From NCBI GenBank assembly GCA_025966335.1, contig JAICRS010000079.1:1-11744 (forward strand): DNA of 11,744 nt, given 5' to 3'. This document shows, piece after piece, positions 9,559-11,744 of this stretch; the first letter of the stretch is position 1, and each line of letters opens with the position of its first letter. The translations under genes were made by a program, and so were the position numbers. This DNA comes from Nocardioidaceae bacterium. Its GTDB lineage: Bacteria; Actinomycetota; Actinomycetes; Propionibacteriales; Nocardioidaceae. The notes below the pieces were generated by a model. That model had not been told where the DNA came from, made no database searches, and saw nothing but the letters and a program-made list of their open reading frames with translations.

Positions 9559-10280
9559 CGGCGAGCCCCGTCCTGCGGCTGCCGGTCGCCCAACGCCTGG
9601 AGGTCGGCGTGGAGCGCGCGCAGCGCCGAGGTGGCTGCCCTCCGCGCGGTCTCATCGAGCTCGTGCTCGGAGAACCGGGCCTCGCGGTAGAGACCCGCGA
9701 GCCGGCCGATGGGGCGCGGGTCGATGTCAAGGGCCTTGAGGATCCGCACGGTGTACTCCGCCGACGTCTCCCACGCGTTCCGCGGCATTCCGGCCCGGCC
9801 GACGATGTCCTCGAGCCGCAGCCAGCAGCCGACGATCCCGTTGCGCGGGTTGCCCCCTTCGATGGCGGCGAGCTGAGCGTCGACGTCGTCGCGCAGTGCC
9901 TCGGCGACGGCGGTTTCCGGGAGTACGTCGAACTCGGCCACCTGCGGCTTCGGCGACGGCCGCCACCGGTTCTGCCACAGCCAACGCAGGCCGATCAACG
10001 CCAGCCCGAGGACTGTCAGCACGAACGCCCAGGTGATCAGCTGACCCACCCAGCTGAGGTCGATCCCGCCGGCACCGTCACCTCGGAGCGACTCCAGCGG
10101 GTCGCCCGGCACTCCTTCGTCGCTCGGCGTGGGCGTGGGCGGCGGCGGAGCGTCGAACTCCAACCGACGACCGGACGGGCTGAGCATGCCGACCGGTCCC
10201 GCCGCGGCTGCCCACACGAGGAGGACCAGTCCGGCCGCGACGGCGGCCGCCCACAGTCCGCTGCTTCGTCCCCGTGCCAC
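9555..10280 (-). CDS. DUF4129 domain membrane protein, first gene of the MoxR cluster
   Basis: A protein of 241 residues. It has a first transmembrane segment at about 8-31, an external loop of some 45 residues containing a Pro-rich run (APPPPTPTP at 44-52), a second transmembrane segment at about 77-103, then a cytoplasmic C-terminal domain. Residues 140-225 match DUF4129: NPRNGIVGCWLRLED, then WETSAEYTVRIL, then LYREARFSEHELDE. DUF4129 is common at the C-terminus of bacterial transglutaminase-like membrane proteins and as separate proteins next to moxR and DUF58 genes; its activity is unknown. Here it stands alone without a transglutaminase domain. The start is GTG with no recognisable ribosome-binding site; a TACGCT box 6 bases before it raises the possibility of leaderless translation. 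It opens the run of 4-base overlapping genes. Confidence 0.88.
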   Translation of the reverse strand: MARGRSSGLWAAAVAAGLVLLVWAAAAGPVGMLSPSGRRLEFDAPPPPTPTPSDEGVPGDPLESLRGDGAGGIDLSWVGQLITWAFVLTVLGLALIGLRWLWQNRWRPSPKPQVAEFDVLPETAVAEALRDDVDAQLAAIEGGNPRNGIVGCWLRLEDIVGRAGMPRNAWETSAEYTVRILKALDIDPRPIGRLAGLYREARFSEHELDETARRAATSALRALHADLQALGDRQPQDGARR

Positions 10281-10292
10281 TCGGGCAGCGTA
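10281..10292 (-). promoter_or_regulatory. Possible -10 box (TACGCT) for a leaderless MoxR-cluster transcript
   Basis: Reading the minus strand, TACGCT (bases 10292-10287) fits the actinobacterial TANNNT -10 consensus and is separated by six bases from the GTG at 10280. Such spacing would put the transcript start at or next to the GTG, which also lacks a Shine-Dalgarno sequence. No convincing -35 box was found. The 108-base gap from 10281 to 10388 otherwise holds only the terminator-like hairpin. Confidence 0.3.
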
Positions 10293-10338
10293 CTGAACCA
10301 GAGGTCCCCGGGGGCCGCCCGAACCGCGGTGCGCAGGC

Positions 10339-10371
10339 GACAGGGCCCGGTGGCAGGTACCGGGCCCTGTC
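10339..10371 (-). terminator. Strong GC-rich hairpin after the protease gene
   Basis: A perfect 13-base inverted repeat (GACAGGGCCCGGT and ACCGGGCCCTGTC) flanks a 7-base loop, starting 17 bases after the protease stop. There is no U-rich tail, as is common for actinobacterial terminators. It separates the protease from the DUF4129-led gene run. Because the stem is symmetrical it could fold on either strand, but no plus-strand gene needs it. Confidence 0.75.
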
Positions 10372-10388
10372 TCGGGTGCGTCCTGCGG

Positions 10389-11261
10389 CTACAGGATCGG
10401 CGAGAACGGCTCCGTGCCGGGGACCAGCTCGAGGCCGGCGATGCCGCCGTTGGCCTGGGCGTACTTCAGCTCGAGGTTCAGGTCGCCCACGCCGTTCGAG
10501 CCGGCGAGCGGCGCGATCGCGAGGGTGGACAGGGTGCCGAGCGCGTTGCCCTCGTCGTCGAGGAAGGCGCTGCCGGAGTCACCCGGGACGCCCGGGCTGA
10601 GCGTGTAGACCGGGTGCGACCAGCCGGCGTCGGCAACGTTGTCGCCCACGCTGATCCCCTGCTTCGGGGAGAGCTGCTCGATGCCCGCGCGGAGGCTGGA
10701 GTTGCCGAACGAGTAGACGGTCTCCCCCGCAGCCGTGCCGTCGGTGTTGATCCCGACCGGTCCGCCCCAGAACGGGATCGACGGGTTGACGTCGGCCACG
10801 TGCGCGTCGTCGACCTTGACCAGCGCCAGGTCGTTGTAGGCGCAGGCGTTCTCGTCGGTCTCGCCCGACTCCTGCATGGTCAGCCAGCTGCTGTAGGCCA
10901 GGGTGCCGGTGCCGACCGTCGTCCCCGCGGTGAGCAGGCTGCCACCCTCGACGAACTCGACCTTGGTGCCCAGCGGAAGCGACCCGGCGTCGCAGCCGTT
11001 GGTGTCGGTGGCCGCACCGAGCCCGGCGCAGTGCGCGGCATAGCCGACGTACACGTCACCGGCACCGTCGGTGTAGACGAAGTTGGCGGTGCACTGGGCG
11101 CCTTCGGTGTACATCTGCACACCTGGGTGGATGGTCGCCGTGTCCGCCGGCGCCCAGGCGGTCTCCGCGCCGGCCGGGGTCGAGACGGCGGCCACGGCGG
11201 CGGCCGCGAGCACAGCGCTCGCGCCGACCGAGGCCAGCGCGCGAGTCCGAGATACCTGCAT
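10389..11261 (-). CDS. Secreted trypsin-like serine protease (S1 fold)
   Basis: A protein of 290 residues from the ATG. The N-terminus is a Sec signal peptide: basic MQVSRTR, a hydrophobic Ala/Val core (about 8-27) and an A-G-A cleavage site near residue 32. The catalytic triad is clear: His77 in GYAAHC, Asp144 in YNDLALV and Ser229 in GVPGDSGSAF. Cys57 and Cys78 probably form the usual disulfide beside the active His; Cys90 and Cys140 may form another. It therefore looks like an active extracellular endopeptidase; the substrate is unknown. The mature enzyme seems to have only a very short pro-region (about 20 residues before the domain). The ATG has a GAAGGA ribosome site 6 bases upstream. 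An in-frame GTG at 11300, with its own GGAGGAG 7 bases upstream, would add 13 acidic or neutral residues before the signal peptide. I prefer the ATG because it yields a standard signal peptide. Confidence 0.88.
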   Translation of the reverse strand: MQVSRTRALASVGASAVLAAAAVAAVSTPAGAETAWAPADTATIHPGVQMYTEGAQCTANFVYTDGAGDVYVGYAAHCAGLGAATDTNGCDAGSLPLGTKVEFVEGGSLLTAGTTVGTGTLAYSSWLTMQESGETDENACAYNDLALVKVDDAHVADVNPSIPFWGGPVGINTDGTAAGETVYSFGNSSLRAGIEQLSPKQGISVGDNVADAGWSHPVYTLSPGVPGDSGSAFLDDEGNALGTLSTLAIAPLAGSNGVGDLNLELKYAQANGGIAGLELVPGTEPFSPIL

Positions 11262-11352
11262 CGTTGTTCCTTCCCAGAACGTCAAAGTGTCATCAGACAC
11301 AACGACGCTCCTCCGGAAAGGTCACGACGCAGGAGCTACGCCTTCCGGCGCG
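11262..11352 (-). promoter_or_regulatory. Leader between moeZ and the protease gene, with two ribosome sites and small hairpins
   Basis: This 91-base gap contains, in minus-strand order: a short stem (CGCC, GNRA-type loop GGAA, GGCG; 11350-11339) just after the moeZ stop; a strong GGAGGAG (11314-11308) 7 bases before a GTG at 11300; a 5-base inverted repeat GTGTC-TGAT-GACAC (11300-11287) that includes that GTG; and GAAGGA (11273-11268) before the preferred ATG. No reliable -35/-10 pair was found. The first stem is too short to call a terminator with confidence, so read-through from moeZ is possible. Confidence 0.45.
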
Positions 11353-11744
11353 TCAGTACGACGGCTGCGACGGGTCGATCTGGTTCACCCAGGCCACCAC
11401 GCCACCACCGACGTGGACCGCGTCGTTGAAGCCGGCGCCCTTGACGACCGCGAGCGCCTCAGCGGAACGCACGCCGGACTTGCAGTGCAGGATGACCTGC
11501 TTGTCCTGGGAGAGCCGCTCGAGTGCGTGGCCGTTGAGGAACTCGCCCTTGGGGATCAGCACCGAGCCGGGGATCTTGTTGATCTCGTACTCGTTCGGCT
11601 CCCGGACGTCGACCAGCACGAAGTCACGCTCGCCGTTCGCCCGCTCCTTGAGCATCTGCTCGAGCTGGCTGACCGAGATCGTGGACTCGGCGGCGGCGTC
11701 GGCGGCCTCCTCGCTGATCGCGCCGCAGAAGGCGTCGTAGTCGA
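11353..11744 (-). CDS. moeZ: MoeZ-like adenylyltransferase/sulfurtransferase, C-terminal rhodanese part (5' end beyond the right edge)
   Basis: The reading frame is open through the right edge (first full codon at 11742-11740), so only the last 129 or so residues are present. They begin with DYDAFCGAISEE, the stretch that in MoeZ proteins joins the N-terminal ThiF/MoeB-type adenylyltransferase domain to the rhodanese domain. The rhodanese domain shows LVDVREPNEYEINKIPGS, LIPKGEF, the active loop HCKSGVRSAE with the persulfide-bearing Cys (codon at 11484-11482), and the end GGGVVAWVNQIDPSQPSY. MoeZ activates small sulfur-carrier proteins such as those for molybdopterin, thiamine or cysteine synthesis and transfers sulfur to them. 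A free-standing rhodanese is less likely because the frame continues upstream with MoeZ-like linker sequence. Confidence 0.85.
   Translation of the reverse strand, partial: DYDAFCGAISEEAADAAAESTISVSQLEQMLKERANGERDFVLVDVREPNEYEINKIPGSVLIPKGEFLNGHALERLSQDKQVILHCKSGVRSAEALAVVKGAGFNDAVHVGGGVVAWVNQIDPSQPSY

Noticed and set aside
9074..9730. Upstream in-frame extension of the moxR reading frame
   Set aside because: The extension overlaps the two-helix gene and the DUF4129 gene, is low in recognisable protein sequence, and the GTGA overlap at 9070-9073 gives a natural start.
11339..11350. Short hairpin after moeZ as a terminator
   Set aside because: Only 4-5 base pairs and no U tract; kept as a remark in the leader entry instead of a separate terminator.
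9609..11429. Plus-strand open frame of 606 codons spanning several genes
   Set aside because: It crosses the protease, the terminator-like hairpin and the DUF4129 gene without any domain, so it is a composition artefact.

Overview
The window is very GC-rich, densely packed DNA from a high-GC actinobacterium. Gene content (AdnA/AdnB, MoeZ, a DUF4129-MoxR-DUF58 cluster) and protein style suggest Nocardioidaceae or a close relative, but the genus is an inference. All supported genes lie on the minus strand, so the window reads from right to left. No RNA genes, CRISPR arrays, insertion sequences, integrases or att-like sites were seen. No gap between genes exceeds about 110 bases.

Right edge: the C-terminal rhodanese part of a MoeZ-type sulfurtransferase (cut by the window) is followed by a secreted trypsin-like protease with a signal peptide and intact His-Asp-Ser triad. 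A strong GC-rich inverted repeat after the protease probably terminates that unit.

Middle (about 10280 to 6244): five genes run DUF4129 membrane protein, small two-helix membrane protein, MoxR AAA+ ATPase, DUF58 protein, six-helix membrane protein. Each joins the next through a 4-base GTGA or ATGA stop/start overlap, so they are almost certainly co-translated. They look like a membrane-associated MoxR-type ATPase assembly. Unlike many such clusters, no transglutaminase gene is present within the window.

Left (6233 to 1): an alkyltransferase-like protein (Trp in place of the acceptor Cys of O6-alkylguanine methyltransferase), then AdnA (complete) and AdnB (cut by the left edge). AdnA and AdnB form the double-strand-break resecting helicase-nuclease of actinobacteria. 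The alkyltransferase-like gene starts 10 bases after the last MoxR-cluster gene, adnA starts 13 bases after it, and adnB overlaps adnA by 4 bases. All eight genes could therefore be one transcript, physically linking a membrane AAA+ module to DNA repair.

Most worth a second look: this continuous layout, the Trp-Trp motif of the alkyltransferase-like protein, and a three-copy Pro-x-Leu-Phe repeat with a sliding-clamp-like QPDLF peptide in AdnB. No wholly new system could be demonstrated.
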